Positions 62,732 to 64,000 of a DNA stretch of 64,000 nt are shown piece after piece. Both the position numbers and the translations under genes were made by a program. The notes beneath the pieces are model-generated. The model made no database searches. It saw only the letters and a list, made by a program, of their open reading frames with translations, and had not been told where the DNA came from. The DNA comes from Temperatibacter marinus (GTDB taxonomy: Bacteria; Pseudomonadota; Alphaproteobacteria; Sphingomonadales; Kordiimonadaceae), in the NCBI RefSeq assembly GCF_031598375.1, contig NZ_CP123872.1, positions 1,965,001 to 2,029,000 on the forward strand, given 5' to 3'. How positions within the stretch are numbered: position 1 is the stretch's first letter; every line of letters begins with the position of its first letter.

Positions 62732-63142
62732 ATGAATGATTTAGAACTAAAGTCCCCTGATCCAGTCGACACATATGTCGGGGGTCGGGTACGCGCTCGT
62801 CGTAAGATGTTGGGACTCAGTCAAACTCAATTGGGCGAAGAATTGGGAGTGACTTTTCAGCAGGTTCAAAAATATGAACGCGGCACGAATAGGATTGGAT
62901 CAAGCAGACTGTTTCGAATGGCAACCGCTTTAGACGTACCCGTTGCTTATTTCTTTGAAGGCGCAGAAACTTCCTTGCCTGGATATTCTGATAGCGTAGT
63001 CTTGGATGAAGACACATTCCAGCGTGAAGAAACACAGGAATTGGTACAAGCCTATTACCGTATCAATGATCCCCGTATCCGCAAGAAAGTGTTGGGTCTT
63101 GCCCGTCTCCTCTCTTCGGGAGTTGATGAATACGGCATGTAG
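62732..63142 (+). CDS. XRE-type helix-turn-helix regulator
   Basis: A 136-aa regulator with an N-terminal HTH_3 domain (about residues 16-72, LSQTQLGEELGVTFQQVQKYERG) and a short C-terminal tail with helical segments (ELVQAYYRINDPRIRKKVLGLARLL in parts). This layout is common in Alphaproteobacteria, where such genes are often chromosomal housekeeping regulators rather than phage repressors. Its target is unknown. AGGATATAATA precedes the ATG; a terminator follows. Confidence 0.9.
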   Translation: MNDLELKSPDPVDTYVGGRVRARRKMLGLSQTQLGEELGVTFQQVQKYERGTNRIGSSRLFRMATALDVPVAYFFEGAETSLPGYSDSVVLDEDTFQREETQELVQAYYRINDPRIRKKVLGLARLLSSGVDEYGM

Positions 63143-63162
63143 CTTTTGTCTGCATAGAATTG

Positions 63163-63192
63163 AAAAGCCAGCTTTATGCTGGCTTTTTTGTT
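63163..63192 (+). terminator. intrinsic terminator of the XRE regulator gene
   Basis: A 10-bp perfect stem AAAAGCCAGC/GCTGGCTTTT (63163-63172 with 63178-63187), loop TTTAT, followed by a T-rich tract. The stem is symmetric enough to work in both directions. Confidence 0.9.
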
Positions 63193-63307
63193 TTGAAATA
63201 ATATTTCAAAAATAATTTAAAAATCATTCCTTTTATTGTCGACATCAAGAAATGCCAAAGTTATAAACGCGTAAAGTTGTGTTTATTTCTAGAGTTGGAG
63301 CCTCTTT

Positions 63308-64000
63308 ATGCCTGAGTATCGTTCAAGAACATCCACCCATGGTCGCAATATGGCAGGGGCGAGGGCCTTATGGCGCGCAACCGGCATGAAAGATGAAGAT
63401 TTTCAAAAGCCGATCATTGCCGTGGCCAATAGTTTTACACAGTTTGTGCCGGGTCATGTTCACTTAAAAGATATGGGGCAATTGGTCGCTCGTGAAATCG
63501 AACAAGCTGGGGGAATCGCCAAAGAATTTAATACCATTGCTGTTGATGATGGTATCGCCATGGGGCACGACGGTATGCTCTATAGTCTTCCCAGCCGAGA
63601 GATTATTGCTGATAGTGTTGAATATATGGCAAATGCGCATTGTGCCGATGCCCTGATTTGTATTTCAAACTGCGATAAAATCACTCCGGGCATGTTGATG
63701 GCTGCGATGCGGTTGAATATTCCAGCTATATTTGTTTCTGGCGGTCCTATGGAGGCTGGAGAAGCTGACTATGAAGATGGTAGCATTCGAAAACTAGATC
63801 TTGTGGATGCGATGGTTGATGCAGCTAATCCTGAAATCTCTGATGAGGAAGTTGCTAAGATTGAGCGATCTGCTTGCCCAACATGTGGCTCTTGCTCTGG
63901 GATGTTTACTGCAAATTCAATGAACTGCCTTATGGAAGCCTTAGGACTTGCTCTGCCTGGGAATGGGACAACACTTGCGACTCATGCGGACAGAAAACAT
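63308..64000 (+). CDS. ilvD: dihydroxy-acid dehydratase, N-terminal part (3' end outside window)
   Basis: The first 231 codons of IlvD, which dehydrates 2,3-dihydroxy acids in valine, leucine and isoleucine synthesis. Start [22 protein letters not shown] (in parts) at ATG 63308 with TTGGAG upstream. Visible iron-sulfur and active-site segments are [30 protein letters not shown] and [18 protein letters not shown], with [11 protein letters not shown]. The frame is open through base 64000. Full-length IlvD is about 610 aa, so roughly 38 percent is present here. Confidence 0.97.
   Translation, partial: MPEYRSRTSTHGRNMAGARALWRATGMKDEDFQKPIIAVANSFTQFVPGHVHLKDMGQLVAREIEQAGGIAKEFNTIAVDDGIAMGHDGMLYSLPSREIIADSVEYMANAHCADALICISNCDKITPGMLMAAMRLNIPAIFVSGGPMEAGEADYEDGSIRKLDLVDAMVDAANPEISDEEVAKIERSACPTCGSCSGMFTANSMNCLMEALGLALPGNGTTLATHADRKH

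Noticed and set aside
62732-63142. XRE protein as prophage repressor
   Set aside because: No phage genes occur near it and the layout matches chromosomal alphaproteobacterial regulators.
1-64000. CRISPR arrays, tRNA or rRNA genes, insertion sequences
   Set aside because: I looked for regularly spaced repeats, cloverleaf-like segments, rRNA-like stretches and transposase motifs and saw none. A tRNAscan-SE, Infernal and ISfinder search would be decisive.

Overview
The window looks like a chromosomal segment of a motile, aerobic alphaproteobacterium. The evidence is gene content: COQ9 and UbiK (ubiquinone accessory factors), a DUF2336 protein, XerC ending in HPRA, a CheZ/MotE/DUF6468 flagellar locus driven by sigma-54-type promoters, and a DivK-like receiver. 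The A+T-leaning composition and single-gene scatter would fit a marine Kordiimonadales/Emcibacter-like lineage, but I cannot fix the genus. I saw no rRNA, tRNA, CRISPR array, prophage or insertion sequence.

Layout: 1-4054 is the end of the 2-oxoglutarate dehydrogenase operon (sucA-sucB-lpdA), closed by a terminator. 4181-7378 holds a double-receiver hybrid histidine kinase and a DivK-like receiver. 7375-9275 (minus) holds a small membrane protein, xerC and coq9; rpsU follows on the plus strand, then an orphan solute-binding protein. 10632-15733 is a probable lysine-catabolism module: saccharopine dehydrogenase, a ThDP enzyme and an ALDH7 enzyme on the minus strand, facing a divergent Lrp-type regulator. 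A terminator-like hairpin lies in the leader of that operon.

15765-28570 is a self-contained regulated ABC export/stress system. A sensor kinase and a sigma-54 activator are transcribed leftward. The divergent operon encodes a periplasmic adaptor, a LolD/MacB-type ATPase and three tandem FtsX/MacB-type permeases. The intergenic region contains three 16-bp TGTTC-type dyads and a textbook -24/-12 promoter, followed by a 27-codon small ORF that is absent from ordinary gene calls.

28688-42513 is mostly housekeeping: YheT-type hydrolase, DUF2336 protein, SLC13 transporter, prs, pgeF, a MidA-type methyltransferase, lgt, ubiK, YbjN, proC, a CysQ/IMPase phosphatase, pmbA, and a membrane-anchored GH13 enzyme. 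A 7TMR-DISM receptor without an output domain faces the GH13 gene.

44120-56604 is a flagellar region: flgF-flgG-flgA-flgH on the minus strand and fliL-fliM-DUF6468-motE-cheZ on the plus strand. These are followed by two MotB-like proteins and a large AMIN-like/TPR protein. The two arms diverge from a 459-bp region with one sigma-54-type promoter for each arm.

56785-59275 is a bufferin-type RiPP operon: a DUF2282 precursor with four cysteines, a DUF692 MNIO, a DUF2063 partner and a DoxX protein. A strong terminator separates the precursor from the enzymes, and an Lrp-type regulator follows directly. pepN, an XRE regulator and the start of ilvD complete the window.
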